DNA of 64,000 bases from Atopomonas sediminilitoris (GCF_022601735.1 NZ_JAKUMM010000009.1:62001-126000), one strand, 5' to 3'. Positions 31,610-42,251 are shown, counted from the stretch's first letter. Notes: generated by a model from the sequence alone, not told the origin. Translations and numbers: made by a program.

Positions 31610-32845
31610 TCAGGCGTTCGGCATTGCCACATCCAGCAGTTCGGTGTTGCTGTACAAGCCCTTTTGCAGCAGAGCAAAGGCACCTTCGCGATCACCTTCG
31701 GCCACCAGCAAACGCGCGAGTTCCGCCACCGCGTGCGGCAAGCTGGCAAAGCTCAAGCTGGCCTCCAAGTACTCGCGAGCCTTGCCCCACAGCTGATTAC
31801 GCAGACACAAACGCCCCAAGCACAGCAACAGCTCGGCATCTTGCGCATGGCTTTTCAGCCAGCCTTCGGCCACTTTCAATTGCTTGAGCGCGTCAGCACC
31901 GCGCACTTGGCCGTACAGCGCGACAAGGTCGCTGCGGTAGTCTTTATCGATGGCTTTGAGCAGGACTTTTTCAGCTTCTTCGCCAGCACCCAAGCGCTTG
32001 AGCTGCTGCGCGTACAAGCCCAACAGGTTGGAGTCTTCGCGACGCTTGGCCGGTAACGCCTGCCAAGCTTGGGTCAAAGGTTGCAGGCTAAGTTCACCCT
32101 CGCCTTCGCCGCTGTCGGCGGCTTCTTGCAGACGTACATGCCAAGCCTCTAGCTCCAAGGCATCCAAGTGCGCCGGCGGGAAGATGTTTTGCTTGCGCAG
32201 CTCAGGCAGCAATTGACACAACTTACTCCACTGGTCGCTGTGCTCGTACAGGTTCGCCAGTTGGCGCAGCAGCTGCGGCTGACGCGGATTGGCGCTGCGC
32301 AAAGGCTCCAGCAACGCCACCGCTTGCGCGGGCTCGCCACGCTCGGCCAACAGCTCGGCGCGAGTCAAAGCCAAGGGCAAATCGCCTTTGGGAGCCACGG
32401 CTTGCGCTTGCGTCAGCAGCGCGTCGCACTCGTCGTACTCACCCAACTCGTTGGCTGCTTGCGCGGCGCCTAAGTAAAAGGGCAAGGGCTGACGACTGCC
32501 CTCAGCCGCTTTTTTCAGATGCAGCAAGGCGCGCTGCCAGCGGCCTTCGGCCAGCTCAAGAAAACCATCCAAGCTGGCGCGCTCGATGCGCTTGTTTTTG
32601 TGATGCCGCGACCACGGGTTAAACGCACTGTTCGACAGCTTGAGCATGTCAAACAGCAGGCGTAAGCCCCACATGACGAACCACAGCACCACCAGCAGCG
32701 CGAGGAAAATCCACAAGCTCGACTCAAAGCGCACCTGCTTGTAAGACAGCAGGACATAGCCGGGGTGCTCGGTCAGCGCCCATGCCACCAAGGCAATCGG
32801 CGCGGCGATGAGCAGCAATTTGAACAGTCGAATGAGCCAACGCAT
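31610..32845 (-). CDS. hemY: HemY-like TPR membrane protein
   Basis: A 411-residue inner-membrane protein with two N-terminal membrane helices (about residues 7-25 and 42-66) and a tetratricopeptide-repeat cytosolic or periplasmic part. It is the HemY_N family protein encoded with hemC/hemD/hemX in gammaproteobacteria. Despite the name it is not the protoporphyrinogen oxidase of Bacillus, and its exact role in haem synthesis is unproven. The ATG shares one base with the TAA stop of hemX (TAATG), so the two are coupled. A terminator follows, making it the last gene of the operon. Confidence 0.92.
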   Translation of the reverse strand: MRWLIRLFKLLLIAAPIALVAWALTEHPGYVLLSYKQVRFESSLWIFLALLVVLWFVMWGLRLLFDMLKLSNSAFNPWSRHHKNKRIERASLDGFLELAEGRWQRALLHLKKAAEGSRQPLPFYLGAAQAANELGEYDECDALLTQAQAVAPKGDLPLALTRAELLAERGEPAQAVALLEPLRSANPRQPQLLRQLANLYEHSDQWSKLCQLLPELRKQNIFPPAHLDALELEAWHVRLQEAADSGEGEGELSLQPLTQAWQALPAKRREDSNLLGLYAQQLKRLGAGEEAEKVLLKAIDKDYRSDLVALYGQVRGADALKQLKVAEGWLKSHAQDAELLLCLGRLCLRNQLWGKAREYLEASLSFASLPHAVAELARLLVAEGDREGAFALLQKGLYSNTELLDVAMPNA

Positions 32846-34083
32846 TACTCAGCCTCCCCGCTCGCCGCTGGGGCAGCCGCAGCCTCCACAGGGGTCAGCA
32901 GCAAGTCTTTGCGCTCACGCTGGGCGAGGTAAAGTTGATAGGCGACGAGGGTGTCCGCAATCGACGGCAATGGCACGTCCACCGGCTGTGCGGCCAGCTC
33001 TTTGAAGCGCTCCTGCACGTTGCGCACTTCGCCGTGTTCCAGCGGGAAGTAGCGGGCGACGATCTGCTCGGCTTGCTTGAGGGCGTCTTGATACACCTTC
33101 GGATCACCGTTAAACACGCTCCACTGCGCTTGTTGCAGGGTCAGGCTGAGCGCCAGTTGCACTTGCTCCAGACTTTCACCGGCCAGAAGTGGGCGGATGC
33201 TTTCTTCAGCGGCCACGTCGATACGCACATAGGCCGACAGCTTGCTCAACCATTGCTTCCACTCAGGATCACCTTCGCGGGCACTCAACAGCGGTGGCTC
33301 AGCTTCGGCGTCGTAATCAGACGGCAACGGCTTCAAGCTGAACACGTGGTCACGCAAGGCCGACAACTGTAAGAACAGTCCGGTGCGGTCGATTTTGGGC
33401 AACATGCGCAGCGCTTCGACACTTTTGGCCAGCTGTTCACGCGCGGCGTAGGCGGCGGGGTCGTCTTGTTCGCGCAGAATGTCATCGGCGGCAATCAGCA
33501 GCGCCTGCGCGCCTTGCGCATCGCGCAGGCTGGCCAAACGCAAGCTGGCGAGACGAACCAAGTGCTCACCCTCGGCCAAGCGCCAATCTTGGCGACTGCG
33601 ATCCAGCAACGTGGCCAAACGCTGATCAAATTGCTGTTGCGAGGCCTGTACCTCAGCCAGTGCGGCTTTCTGCTCGCTCAACCCGGCGGCGCTGGGCATT
33701 TGCTCAACCGCTTGCAGCAGTTTGCTTTCCAGCTCAGACAGGGCTTGCTGCTGTTGCTGTAAGCCCTGCTCGGCGGCCACTAGGGCGGGGTCTACTTTCG
33801 GCGCGTCAGCCTGTGTGCGCTGACGCTGCAACTCTTGCCAAGCGCTCCAACCACCGGCACCGGCGCCGGCTAAAGCCACGAGCAAGGCCAGCACGGCAAC
33901 GCCTGAGCCTCCTGACTTGGCGCTCGCAGGCTGCGCCGCACTGGCCGCTGCCGGCTTCACCTCAGGCTTGGCGCTAGGATCGGCCACCGGCGTGCTGGCC
34001 GCTGCTGGGCTATCCGTTGCTGGGCTATCCGTTGCTGGGCCATCCGTTGCTTCGGGCTGTTGCTGCTCGGGTTTGTCGCTCAC
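32845..34083 (-). CDS. hemX: HemX family protein
   Basis: A 412-residue membrane-anchored protein. A disordered Ala/Pro/Thr-rich cytosolic N-terminus (about 1-58) is followed by one membrane helix (about 60-82), a coiled-coil stretch (about 95-175) and the HemX domain. It is often annotated as a uroporphyrinogen-III C-methyltransferase, but the SAM-binding motifs of that enzyme are not visible, so I call it only a HemX protein. Part of the N-terminus is three copies of a 15-base repeat. It lies between an ABM-like gene (38 bases upstream) and hemY (one-base overlap). Confidence 0.9.
   Translation of the reverse strand: MSDKPEQQQPEATDGPATDSPATDSPAAASTPVADPSAKPEVKPAAASAAQPASAKSGGSGVAVLALLVALAGAGAGGWSAWQELQRQRTQADAPKVDPALVAAEQGLQQQQQALSELESKLLQAVEQMPSAAGLSEQKAALAEVQASQQQFDQRLATLLDRSRQDWRLAEGEHLVRLASLRLASLRDAQGAQALLIAADDILREQDDPAAYAAREQLAKSVEALRMLPKIDRTGLFLQLSALRDHVFSLKPLPSDYDAEAEPPLLSAREGDPEWKQWLSKLSAYVRIDVAAEESIRPLLAGESLEQVQLALSLTLQQAQWSVFNGDPKVYQDALKQAEQIVARYFPLEHGEVRNVQERFKELAAQPVDVPLPSIADTLVAYQLYLAQRERKDLLLTPVEAAAAPAASGEAE
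34004..34048. repeat. Three tandem 15-base units in hemX
   Basis: Units GCTGGGCTATCCGTT at 34004-34018 and 34019-34033 are identical and the third (34034-34048) differs by one base. They code for the repeated ATDSP peptide in the disordered HemX N-terminus. Confidence 0.9.
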
Positions 34084-34121
34084 AAGTAATCCCCCTTCCT
34101 ATTGTTATGCTCGGCTAGATC

Positions 34122-34406
34122 TTACAACGGCTCTAGCAGAGTGATTTTTTCCTCATCATCCAGCATTGGCTGGATCACCGCGACCGTGGCCAAGCGCTCG
34201 GGCGATTGCTGCCACACCTGCCAACTGGCCAGATCACGCATAGTCACCATCACCACGCGATGGCTGGGCCGTTGAATATCGGCATACGCCTCGCCAGAGA
34301 TAAACCCCGGGGCATTGACCGCCGCCTGAATCACTTGGCGGATGGCCATTTCGTAGGCGCCTTCTAGGCCTTCGGCAATTTGCCGTTCAATCATTACCTT
34401 AATCAT
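34122..34406 (-). CDS. Antibiotic biosynthesis monooxygenase (ABM)-like small protein
   Basis: A 94-residue protein of ferredoxin-like ABM shape: MIKVMIERQIAEGLEGAYE... with HRVVMVTMRDLASWQVWQQSPE as the typical central strand and helix. ABM members include quinone-forming monooxygenases and the IsdG-type haem-degrading enzymes, but also proteins of unknown role. Key haem-degradation residues cannot be confirmed by eye. It sits on the same strand between hemD (34 bases) and hemX (38 bases), so it should be transcribed with the haem operon. In P. aeruginosa, from memory, hemD and hemX are adjacent without this gene. Confidence 0.75.
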   Translation of the reverse strand: MIKVMIERQIAEGLEGAYEMAIRQVIQAAVNAPGFISGEAYADIQRPSHRVVMVTMRDLASWQVWQQSPERLATVAVIQPMLDDEEKITLLEPL

Positions 34407-34440
34407 GTCTGCCTCCTACTGTACCTGCGTCACGCTTACT

Positions 34441-35223
34441 TTAAGTAAAGCTGATAACGCCCGGCGGTGGGGCTGGCGGCAAGCTGGCGATCAACTCGTC
34501 GCTACGTAAACCGCGCAACACCACCACATGCGGCGCGCCTAAAGCGCGCGCCTGCTCGGCCACGCGGGCGCTGGGCACCAGCAAAGGCAGGCGTAGCACT
34601 TGCGACCAATGCTCGCCGGCTATGTGCTGCAAATTATCCAGCCCGGCAGCGCTGGACAGCACAATGCCATTGATCGCCCCTGCGGCCAAATGGCTGAGAA
34701 GCTCCGCACTGCCGACGCTTGGGCAAACCCGCCGATACAGCGCGAGGCTATCCCAAGCGATGCCTTGGCTATCCAGTTGTTGGGTGAGCCAGTCACGGCC
34801 GCCCTCGCCGCGCACTATCAGCACCCGAGCATCGGGGCGCTGCAACGCGTGCTGCACCGCAGGCAACGCCCACAGCGCTTCGCTGTCGCGCCCCGCTTCA
34901 GGGCTAGCCGTGTCGAGGCCGTAGTCGTGCAGGATTTGCGCGGTGCCAGGACCTACGCAGGCCCATAGCTGAGCATGCGGGGGCTGCGGCCAATAGCGAT
35001 CTACCCGCTCCAGCATCAAGCGTGCCGCGGTTTTACTCACCACGATCACCAAGCTATAGCGGGCTAACTCCAGCAGTAAGCTGCGCTCGATAGCGGTTTC
35101 TACGCTGGGCTCCAGCGCCAGCAGCGGAAAAGGCTGCGCAGCAACACCCGCCGCCGCTAACTCAGGAACTTGCGTGGCGCACTCGTTCGCAGGGCGCGTG
35201 AGCAATAAGCGCCACGAGCTCAT
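34441..35223 (-). CDS. hemD: Uroporphyrinogen-III synthase
   Basis: Closes and inverts ring D of hydroxymethylbilane to give uroporphyrinogen III. The 260 residues show the weakly conserved HemD pattern: an N-terminal [11 protein letters not shown], the VVSKTAARL block, [14 protein letters not shown] in the middle, and [14 protein letters not shown] in the second half. The start overlaps the hemC stop by four bases (ATGA type), a standard coupling that places the enzyme next to its substrate donor. Confidence 0.94.
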   Translation of the reverse strand: MSSWRLLLTRPANECATQVPELAAAGVAAQPFPLLALEPSVETAIERSLLLELARYSLVIVVSKTAARLMLERVDRYWPQPPHAQLWACVGPGTAQILHDYGLDTASPEAGRDSEALWALPAVQHALQRPDARVLIVRGEGGRDWLTQQLDSQGIAWDSLALYRRVCPSVGSAELLSHLAAGAINGIVLSSAAGLDNLQHIAGEHWSQVLRLPLLVPSARVAEQARALGAPHVVVLRGLRSDELIASLPPAPPPGVISFT

Positions 35224-36164
35224 TGATCGGCAGCGTCCGCGTACACCGCGGCGAGAATCTCGCCGGCGCCTTGCGCCAGTAGCGCTTCGGCCACTTGCAC
35301 ACCCAAGGCTTCTGGCGCCTGGGCGGGGCCATAAGCCTCGGCGCGCAACAAGCGCGTGCCTTGCGGCTCGCCGACCAAGCCACGCAAGTGCAGTTGTTCA
35401 TTCTCAAGGGTGGCGTAGCAGGCGATCGGCACTTGGCAGCCGCCGTTTAGCCGTGTGTTGAGCGCCCGCTCGGCGCGCACACGCAGCGCTGTAGGCTCAT
35501 CGTGCAACACCGCCAACAATTCATGCGCGCGGCGATCATCGACGCGGCACTCAATCCCCACCGCACCTTGGCCGCCAGCGGGCAAGCTGTCTTCGGCGCT
35601 GATCGCACTCTTAATCCGCTCAGCAAAGCCCAAGCGAATCAAGCCGGCGGCGGCGAGAATAATGGCGTCGTAGTCGCCGGCATCCAGCTTGGCCAAACGG
35701 GTATTCACGTTGCCACGCAAAAACCGGATTTGCAGATCAGGTCGGTGCGCTAGCAATTGCGCTTGGCGGCGCAAACTGGACGTGCCGACCACGCTGCCAG
35801 CCGGCAGCTGGGCCAGACTGTCGTAGGTGTTAGAGACGAACGCATCGCGCGGGTCTTCGCGCTCACAGATGCAGTACAGACCTAAGCCTTCGGGGAAATC
35901 CATCGGCACGTCTTTCATCGAGTGCACGGCGATATCGGCTTGGTTTTCCAACAGCGCGGTTTCCAGCTCTTTAACAAACAAACCTTTGCCACCGATTTTG
36001 GCCAGCGGCGCATCCAACAGCTTGTCGCCACGACTGACCATGGGCAGCAAGGTCACGGTTAAACCGGGGTGCGCTTGTTCAAGGCGGTCTTTTACATAGT
36101 TGGCCTGCCACAGCGCCAAAGCGCTTTGACGGGTAGCAATTCGCAGGGTGTTGGCGTCGGCCAT
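35220..36164 (-). CDS. hemC: Hydroxymethylbilane synthase (porphobilinogen deaminase)
   Basis: Polymerises four porphobilinogen units into hydroxymethylbilane on a dipyrromethane cofactor. The 314 residues have the active-site loop [18 protein letters not shown], the [10 protein letters not shown] substrate-binding block, and the cofactor-bearing C243 in NGGCQVPI (E. coli C242). The ATG at 36164 has a CGGAG ribosome site. It is the first gene of the hemC-hemD-ABM-hemX-hemY transcript. algR ends 96 bases upstream on the same strand, so some read-through from algZR is possible. Confidence 0.97.
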   Translation of the reverse strand: MADANTLRIATRQSALALWQANYVKDRLEQAHPGLTVTLLPMVSRGDKLLDAPLAKIGGKGLFVKELETALLENQADIAVHSMKDVPMDFPEGLGLYCICEREDPRDAFVSNTYDSLAQLPAGSVVGTSSLRRQAQLLAHRPDLQIRFLRGNVNTRLAKLDAGDYDAIILAAAGLIRLGFAERIKSAISAEDSLPAGGQGAVGIECRVDDRRAHELLAVLHDEPTALRVRAERALNTRLNGGCQVPIACYATLENEQLHLRGLVGEPQGTRLLRAEAYGPAQAPEALGVQVAEALLAQGAGEILAAVYADAADQ

Positions 36165-36260
36165 GGGGCGCAGCTCCGGATCAGCTCAGATCAAAGTGCC
36201 GCGATGATAGCACGCAGTTTGCGCCTGACTTTTTGACCGAGCGCAGGGCAAACCGCGTGT

Positions 36261-37013
36261 TTACAGCTTCTGCATCAGCTTACGCAGGCCCGCCACGTGG
36301 CGGCGGCTGACGGTGAGGGTTTCATCGCCCAAACCACGCAAGTGCAGTTGGAAATGTCCCATCGGCGTACGCTGCAAGCGCTCGATACGCTCGCGCACCA
36401 CCAAGGCATTGCGGTGTATGCGCACCAGCTGGTCGCCGAACTCGTCTTCTAAGGCTTTGAGCGGCTCATCCAGCAGCACTTCGCCGCCTTCGTGGCGCAA
36501 GGTCACGTATTTGTGATCGGCCATGAAGTACAGCACTTGCTCCAGCGGGATCAGCTCGATGCCTTTGCGGGTGCGTGCGCTGATATGGCTGCGCGCCGTG
36601 GCATGGCCGCTGTCGTCTTCAACCGGCTTGGTCAAACTGGCCAATTGTACGCGGTTGGGGCGCTCGGCTTTTTTCAGCGCTTCGCTCAGTTGCTCGGCCC
36701 GCACGGGTTTAACCAAGTAGCCAACGGCACTGACCTGAAACGCCTCCAGAGCGAACTCATCGTGGGCGGTGCAAAAGATCACCGCCGGTGGCGCATCCAG
36801 CTCGCACAGTTTGGCCGCCACTTGCAGGCCATCAAGGCCCGGCATGCGGATATCCAGCAAGACGATATCCGGCCGCAAGCGCTCAACCAGCGTCAGCGCC
36901 TCTTCGCCATTGGTGGCCATGGGTTCCAATACACGGTACCCATTGATTTGCCCAACTAAGCGGGCCAAGCGCTCACGCGCTAGTGGTTCATCATCAACAA
37001 TCAGGACATTCAT
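36261..37013 (-). CDS. algR: Response regulator AlgR (LytTR family)
   Basis: Transcription factor that in P. aeruginosa controls alginate, twitching motility and virulence. The 250 residues are a receiver domain with phospho-acceptor D54 (LLDIRMPG) and the acidic pocket in VDDEP, then a LytTR DNA-binding domain from about residue 145 (KGIELIPLEQVLYFMADHKYV, IHRNALV). D54 is the same position as in P. aeruginosa AlgR. The ATG at 37013 is five bases after the algZ stop; the longer upstream frame overlaps algZ and is not used. Confidence 0.96.
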   Translation of the reverse strand: MNVLIVDDEPLARERLARLVGQINGYRVLEPMATNGEEALTLVERLRPDIVLLDIRMPGLDGLQVAAKLCELDAPPAVIFCTAHDEFALEAFQVSAVGYLVKPVRAEQLSEALKKAERPNRVQLASLTKPVEDDSGHATARSHISARTRKGIELIPLEQVLYFMADHKYVTLRHEGGEVLLDEPLKALEDEFGDQLVRIHRNALVVRERIERLQRTPMGHFQLHLRGLGDETLTVSRRHVAGLRKLMQKL

Positions 37014-37018
37014 ACTGC

Positions 37019-38101
37019 TCAGGCTTCCGGCATGAGTCTGGAACAAGGATAGCTCAGCGTAGCAATGTAGCGACCCGCGCGGCGCTGTGCCGAGATTGCG
37101 GCCTCGCTGCCGAATAGCACTTTTAGGCGCGCTTGAATGTTCTCCAGCGCCAAATGCGTGCCGGTGGACTCCACCACCTCGTGCTCTGCGCACGGATTGC
37201 TTACTTCCAGTCGTAGCAGCTGACCGTCCCATGCGCCAGTCACGACCACCTCACCGCCTTCAATTCGCGGCTGAATGCCATAGATCAGCGCGTTCTCCAG
37301 CAACGGCTGCAAACTTAGCTGTGGAATCGGCAGATCATCGGGGATCGCCGCCACATCCCAGCACATTTGCAGACGATCACCCAAACGGTAGTGCTCGATC
37401 GATAAATAGCGCTGGCACAAATCCAACTCTTCTCGCCAACGCACCAGCGTGCCGGGGGTGGCGAGACTGGCTCGAAATAAATCGGATAAATCCAACACCG
37501 CCTGCTCGGCTTTATCGGCATCGACAGCCACCAAGCTGGCAATACTGTTGAGGCTATTGAACAAGAAGTGCGGCCGAATGCGCGCTTGCAGCGATTGAAT
37601 CCGCGCGCGCAATTCTGCCTGTTGCTGAATACGCCACTGCGATTGCAGCCAGAAATAGCGCAACACCAGGGTCGACATGATCAAGCTGATCAAGCCATTG
37701 CGCAGATAGCGAAGATTGCCTTCGCTGTCCGGCAGCACCACAAATAAACGCAGGGTTTCGGCGGCCAAAGTGCACATCAGGGTGAGCACCACCACCAAGG
37801 CCACGCACATCAGCGCGGCCGTGCGGGCGTCCAACCGCGCCAAACGTGGGCGCAAGGCGCACAGCAAAGCAGCTGAAAGCAGCACGTTCCACTGCACAAA
37901 CAGCGATGTCAGCGCGAGGCGCACCCAGTCAAAACCCGCCTCCATCGGTTCAGCCAGTACCAGCACTAACACCAGCAGCTCGGCCATCACCACCAAGGTG
38001 AACACCGCCTCACTGGTGCACAGTGACGGCACAAAAAAATCATCTTCTTCGCTAAAAAAAGGGCTGCGCTGGTTGTTTGCACCCGCGTCCTGAGAGGCCA
38101 T
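37019..38101 (-). CDS. algZ: Sensor histidine kinase AlgZ/FimS
   Basis: Membrane sensor partner of AlgR. The 360 residues begin with a soluble ~30-residue head, then about four membrane helices (residues ~28-155), a coiled linker and the LytS/YehU-type kinase domain. The family His box is RIRPHFLFNSLNSI with H178. As is usual for AlgZ, the classical G1/G2 ATP-binding motifs of other kinases are poorly kept, and kinase activity has been debated. The start has an AAGGAATC ribosome site. It precedes algR by five bases and is divergent from argH. Confidence 0.94.
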   Translation of the reverse strand: MASQDAGANNQRSPFFSEEDDFFVPSLCTSEAVFTLVVMAELLVLVLVLAEPMEAGFDWVRLALTSLFVQWNVLLSAALLCALRPRLARLDARTAALMCVALVVVLTLMCTLAAETLRLFVVLPDSEGNLRYLRNGLISLIMSTLVLRYFWLQSQWRIQQQAELRARIQSLQARIRPHFLFNSLNSIASLVAVDADKAEQAVLDLSDLFRASLATPGTLVRWREELDLCQRYLSIEHYRLGDRLQMCWDVAAIPDDLPIPQLSLQPLLENALIYGIQPRIEGGEVVVTGAWDGQLLRLEVSNPCAEHEVVESTGTHLALENIQARLKVLFGSEAAISAQRRAGRYIATLSYPCSRLMPEA

Positions 38102-38222
38102 GCTGATTCCTTGCTGTGACAATGGCGAGCGCCGTGGCGGGCACAATACTCGCCGCTATGTCTCAAACAAACTAGCAGGCCAGCAAGCCATACAGGCTAT
38201 GCGGGCAAAAAAAGGCCCTGAA

Positions 38223-38231
38223 ATGCTATGA
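38223..38231 (+). promoter_or_regulatory. Possible extended -10 promoter of argH
   Basis: TGCTATGAT, an extended -10 element, lies 38 bases before the argH ATG. No good -35 is visible, as expected for extended -10 promoters. Transcription would start near 38238. Confidence 0.4.
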
Positions 38232-38268
38232 TCTGCGCACTTTTCGCCAGCAGATCTCTAGGTCCGTC

Positions 38269-39663
38269 ATGAGCCAAACACCTACCAACCAGTCCTGGGG
38301 CGGCCGTTTCAGCGAGCCCGTCGATGCCTTTGTCGCCCGTTTTACCGCCTCGGTCGAGTTCGACAAGCGCCTGTACAAGCACGACATTCAAGGCTCTATC
38401 GCCCACGCCACCATGCTGGCCAAGGTCGGCGTGCTCAGCGATGCCGAGCGCGACAGCATCATTGACGGTCTGACGGCCATTCGCAGCGATATCGAAGCCG
38501 GCCAATTTGACTGGCGCGTTGATCTTGAAGACGTGCACATGAACATCGAAGCCAAGCTCACCGAGCGCGTCGGCATCGTTGGCAAAAAACTGCACACTGG
38601 GCGCAGCCGGAATGACCAAGTAGCGACCGATATTCGCCTGTGGCTGCGTGAAGAAATCGACGTCATCCTCGGTGAAATCACCCGCTTGCAGCAGGGTTTG
38701 CTGGAGCAGGCCGAGCGCCACGCTGAGGTCATCATGCCCGGCTTCACCCATCTGCAAACCGCGCAGCCGGTCAGCTTTGGCCACCACCTGCTGGCTTGGT
38801 TTGAAATGCTCAGTCGCGACTACGAGCGCCTTGTTGACTGCCGTAAGCGCACCAACCGCATGCCGCTGGGCTCGGCGGCGCTGGCGGGCACCACCTACCC
38901 GATCGACCGCAGCGTGACCTGTGAGCTGCTCGGCTTTGAAGCCATCAGCGGCAACTCGCTGGACGGCGTCTCCGATCGCGACTTCGCCATCGAATTCTGC
39001 GCCGCCGCCAGTTTGGCGATGATGCACCTGTCGCGCTTCTCCGAAGAGCTGGTGCTGTGGACCAGCGCGCAGTTCAATTTTATCGACTTGCCCGACCGCT
39101 TCTGCACCGGCTCGTCGATCATGCCGCAAAAGAAAAACCCCGACGTACCCGAGCTGGTCCGCGGCAAAAGCGGCCGCGTGTACGGCCACCTGATGGGCCT
39201 GCTGACCCTGATGAAAAGCCAGCCACTGGCTTACAACAAAGACAACCAAGAAGACAAAGAGCCTCTGTTCGACGCCGTCGACACCCTGCGTGACAGCCTA
39301 CGCGCCTTTGCCGACATGATTCCGGCGATCCAGCCTAAAGTCGCGGTCATGCGCGAGGCCGCACTGCGCGGCTTCTCCACCGCCACCGATCTGGCTGACT
39401 ATTTAGTGCGCAAGGGTCTGCCCTTCCGCGACTGTCACGAGATCGTCGGCAAAGCGGTGAAGTACGGCGTCGACCAGAGCAAAGACTTGGCCGAAATGAG
39501 CTTGGAAGAACTCCGCCAGTTCAGCGACCAGATCACTGACGACGTGTTCGCCGTGTTGACCCTTGAAGGTTCGGTCAACGCGCGTGACCACATCGGCGGC
39601 ACCGCTCCCAAGCAAGTGCGCGCCGCCGTTGGCCGTGGCCGCGAGCTGCTCGCTCAACGCTAA
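38269..39663 (+). CDS. argH: Argininosuccinate lyase
   Basis: Last step of arginine synthesis: splits argininosuccinate into arginine and fumarate. The 464 residues match the fumarase/aspartase superfamily. The three conserved blocks are near SRNDQVATD, the THLQTAQPV region and the catalytic serine loop [12 protein letters not shown]. Length is normal. It is divergent from algZ, the usual Pseudomonas arrangement. Confidence 0.97.
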   Translation: MSQTPTNQSWGGRFSEPVDAFVARFTASVEFDKRLYKHDIQGSIAHATMLAKVGVLSDAERDSIIDGLTAIRSDIEAGQFDWRVDLEDVHMNIEAKLTERVGIVGKKLHTGRSRNDQVATDIRLWLREEIDVILGEITRLQQGLLEQAERHAEVIMPGFTHLQTAQPVSFGHHLLAWFEMLSRDYERLVDCRKRTNRMPLGSAALAGTTYPIDRSVTCELLGFEAISGNSLDGVSDRDFAIEFCAAASLAMMHLSRFSEELVLWTSAQFNFIDLPDRFCTGSSIMPQKKNPDVPELVRGKSGRVYGHLMGLLTLMKSQPLAYNKDNQEDKEPLFDAVDTLRDSLRAFADMIPAIQPKVAVMREAALRGFSTATDLADYLVRKGLPFRDCHEIVGKAVKYGVDQSKDLAEMSLEELRQFSDQITDDVFAVLTLEGSVNARDHIGGTAPKQVRAAVGRGRELLAQR

Positions 39664-39725
39664 GCGCTTGCCTCAGCTGAACACGCCAACGTCTATGCTG
39701 ATCTCTCAGCCAAGGAGAACCCTCT

Positions 39726-40583
39726 ATGCGTTGGCGCAAAGCTCGCTCCAGTGACAATGTGATCGACGCGCGCGGCCGTGGTGGCCGGCGCGTCGGCGGC
39801 AAGCTCAGCCTCGGCGGTGTGGCGGTCGTGGTGGTGGTTGGCTTGCTGATGGGTGAAGACCCGATGCAGATTCTCGGCAAGCTCGCCGGCCAAGCGCTGA
39901 CGCAACAAAGCGCGCCTGTAGGCCCGGTGACCGGCAATGCCGAAGACGTAGCCTTCGTTAAAGCCATCTTGGGCGACACCGAAGACACCTGGGGCCAGCT
40001 ATTTAGCGCCAGCGGCCAACGCTACCCCGAACCCAAACTGGTGTTGTTCTCCGGCCAAGTGCAATCGGCCTGTGGCTTTGCCAGCGCAGCGGTTGGGCCG
40101 TTTTATTGCCCAGGCGATCGACGGGTGTATTTGGATTTGCAGTTCTTCTCCGAGATGGCCACCCGCTTTCGCGCCGCCGGCGACTTCGCTCAGGCCTATG
40201 TCATCGCGCACGAAGTGGGCCATCACGTACAAACCGTGCTGGGCATCTCCAGCAAGGTGCAACAAGCTCGGCAACGTGGCCAGCGCGTCGAAGGAGACAA
40301 CGGCTTACTGGTACGCCAAGAACTCCAAGCCGATTGCTTCGCCGGCGTGTGGGCCCACCACGCCCAAGCACGCCACCAATGGCTGGAGCCCGGCGACGTA
40401 GAAGAGGCGCTCAACGCCGCCAACGCCATCGGCGACGACACCCTGCAACGCCAAGCCCAAGGCCGCGTGGTACCGGATGCCTTCACTCACGGCAGCGCCG
40501 AACAACGCATGCGCTGGTTCCAAAACGGCTTTACCCACGGCCAGCCGAGCCAATGCGACACGTTTGCTGTCAGTCGCCTTTAA
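39726..40583 (+). CDS. Neutral zinc metallopeptidase, YpfJ family
   Basis: A 285-residue putative membrane-anchored metalloprotease. One N-terminal membrane helix (about residues 26-46) is followed by a periplasmic domain with the zincin motif HEVGHH: H162, E163 and H166. The conserved QADCFAGVWAHHA is probably part of the third metal ligand region. The family is widespread and its substrates are unknown. The start has an AAGGAGA ribosome site. It follows argH by 62 bases. Confidence 0.88.
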   Translation: MRWRKARSSDNVIDARGRGGRRVGGKLSLGGVAVVVVVGLLMGEDPMQILGKLAGQALTQQSAPVGPVTGNAEDVAFVKAILGDTEDTWGQLFSASGQRYPEPKLVLFSGQVQSACGFASAAVGPFYCPGDRRVYLDLQFFSEMATRFRAAGDFAQAYVIAHEVGHHVQTVLGISSKVQQARQRGQRVEGDNGLLVRQELQADCFAGVWAHHAQARHQWLEPGDVEEALNAANAIGDDTLQRQAQGRVVPDAFTHGSAEQRMRWFQNGFTHGQPSQCDTFAVSRL

Positions 40584-40716
40584 TCGCCCGACAACTTGCA
40601 CCCCAACCTCACTCTGCTAAACCTGATTGATAGGTCTTACGGCGTGCAGTAAGCCCTAACTCATCTGGATGGAGCGTCACCGTGACCTGTTGATACTCAT
40701 TCATCAGGATGCACGC

Positions 40717-42243
40717 ATGAACTTTCAAAGCCTAAAAGTGCGGCTCAGCGTTTACATCATTACGCTCGTTACCGTGCTCTTGCTGGGGTTTGCCTACTAC
40801 GGCTATCACAACACGCAAGTCACGCGCAGCGAGCAAATATCCGCATCGATCGCGCGACTCAGTAAGCGTCTGCAACTATCGCTCCCGGCGCCGTTGTGGA
40901 ATTACGAAAAAGGCTTTGTCGAGGCCGCCATTCGCGCGGAGATGCACGACCCCAGCGTTGACACCCTGATCATCAGCAACGACGGCAAGTTAATTGCCGG
41001 CTTTGCCAAAGACGATGACGGCACGATCCGCACCGTGCAGGAGATGCCTAAATCTTTAGACAACCCGCGCACCATTAAGCTGATTTACGAAGACGGTGAC
41101 GAAAAAAACACCGTAGGCCAAGCCGACATCGTGATCAGCGATGCCTTGCTCAAAAGCGAACTGCAAAGCCTGCTAATCCGCTCTTTAGTGCAAACACTGC
41201 TGTTGGACGGCGTGATCATTTTCATCTTGATGAGCCTGATGCATTCCAACGTGCTTAAGCCGCTGTATCACATGAACAGCGCTCTGAGCGAGCTGGCCCA
41301 AGGCGGCGGCGACCTCACCCATCGGCTGCGCATCAAGCGCTTAGATGAGGTCGGCACGTTAGGCGCCAGCACCAATCAATTCATTGAAAAGCTGCAGCAG
41401 ATCATCAGCGAAATCAAAGCGCTCTCCAGCCAAGTACGCGACAGCGCCAGCAGCAGCCAAACCCACAGCAAAGCCAACGCCAAAGGAATCGACGCCCAAC
41501 AGCAAGAGCTGGATCAAGTTGCCACCGCGGTGACGCAGATGACCAGCGCGGTGGAGGAAGTTGCCCGCAACGCCACGCAAACCGCGCAAGTCACCGACGA
41601 AGCCAGCACCTTTGTCACCCGCGCCTCGCAGGTATCCAGCAATGCCAATCAAGCCATAGGCAAACTGGTCGGCGACATTCAGCAGGTTGCCAAGCTCACC
41701 GCGTCGTTGGCCGAAGAAAGCAATGAAATCGACAAGGTGATTGAGGTTATCAACGCAATCGCCGAGCAAACCAATCTGCTGGCACTCAATGCCGCGATCG
41801 AGGCCGCCCGCGCCGGCGAGATGGGCCGTGGCTTTGCCGTGGTCGCCGACGAAGTTCGTGTGCTGGCCAGCCGTACGCGCAACTCCACCGAAGAAATTCG
41901 CACCATCATTGGCCGCCTGCAGGACGCCACCGGCAAGGTCGTCACCGCCATGGACCAGAGCTGCCAATACGCCAGCGACGTGGGCCGTGAGTCCGAAGAT
42001 GTGCAGCACTCGGTGAGCAACATCAACGAAAAGATGAGCAAAGTGCGCGAGATGAACATCTACATCGCGCAAGCCGCCGAAGAGCAACACAGCGTGGCGG
42101 AAAGCATCAACAAGAGCGTCACCCGCATTGCCCAACTCAACCACGACAACACCCAGAGCATCGGCGTCGGCCAGCAGGAGATCAGCAAGCTGAGCCAGCT
42201 CTCGATGCAGCTCGACCGTCTCATCGACCGCTTCAACGTCTAG
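40717..42243 (+). CDS. Methyl-accepting chemotaxis protein
   Basis: A 508-residue chemoreceptor. Order: membrane helix 1 (about 9-31), a ~140-residue periplasmic ligand domain with [19 protein letters not shown], membrane helix 2 (about 170-195), HAMP ([24 protein letters not shown]) and the cytosolic signalling rod. The tip is [32 protein letters not shown], split here only for description; it is the CheA/CheW-binding hairpin. The ATG at 40717 follows an AGGA site and starts the first helix. It ends 8 bases before the first of two periplasmic binding-protein genes. Confidence 0.93.
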   Translation: MNFQSLKVRLSVYIITLVTVLLLGFAYYGYHNTQVTRSEQISASIARLSKRLQLSLPAPLWNYEKGFVEAAIRAEMHDPSVDTLIISNDGKLIAGFAKDDDGTIRTVQEMPKSLDNPRTIKLIYEDGDEKNTVGQADIVISDALLKSELQSLLIRSLVQTLLLDGVIIFILMSLMHSNVLKPLYHMNSALSELAQGGGDLTHRLRIKRLDEVGTLGASTNQFIEKLQQIISEIKALSSQVRDSASSSQTHSKANAKGIDAQQQELDQVATAVTQMTSAVEEVARNATQTAQVTDEASTFVTRASQVSSNANQAIGKLVGDIQQVAKLTASLAEESNEIDKVIEVINAIAEQTNLLALNAAIEAARAGEMGRGFAVVADEVRVLASRTRNSTEEIRTIIGRLQDATGKVVTAMDQSCQYASDVGRESEDVQHSVSNINEKMSKVREMNIYIAQAAEEQHSVAESINKSVTRIAQLNHDNTQSIGVGQQEISKLSQLSMQLDRLIDRFNV

Positions 42244-42251
42244 GAGTGCTC

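Noticed and set aside
37014..37232. Longer N-terminus for AlgR (extra 73 residues)
   Set aside because: It overlaps algZ, and the conserved receiver domain starts at the ATG at 37013.
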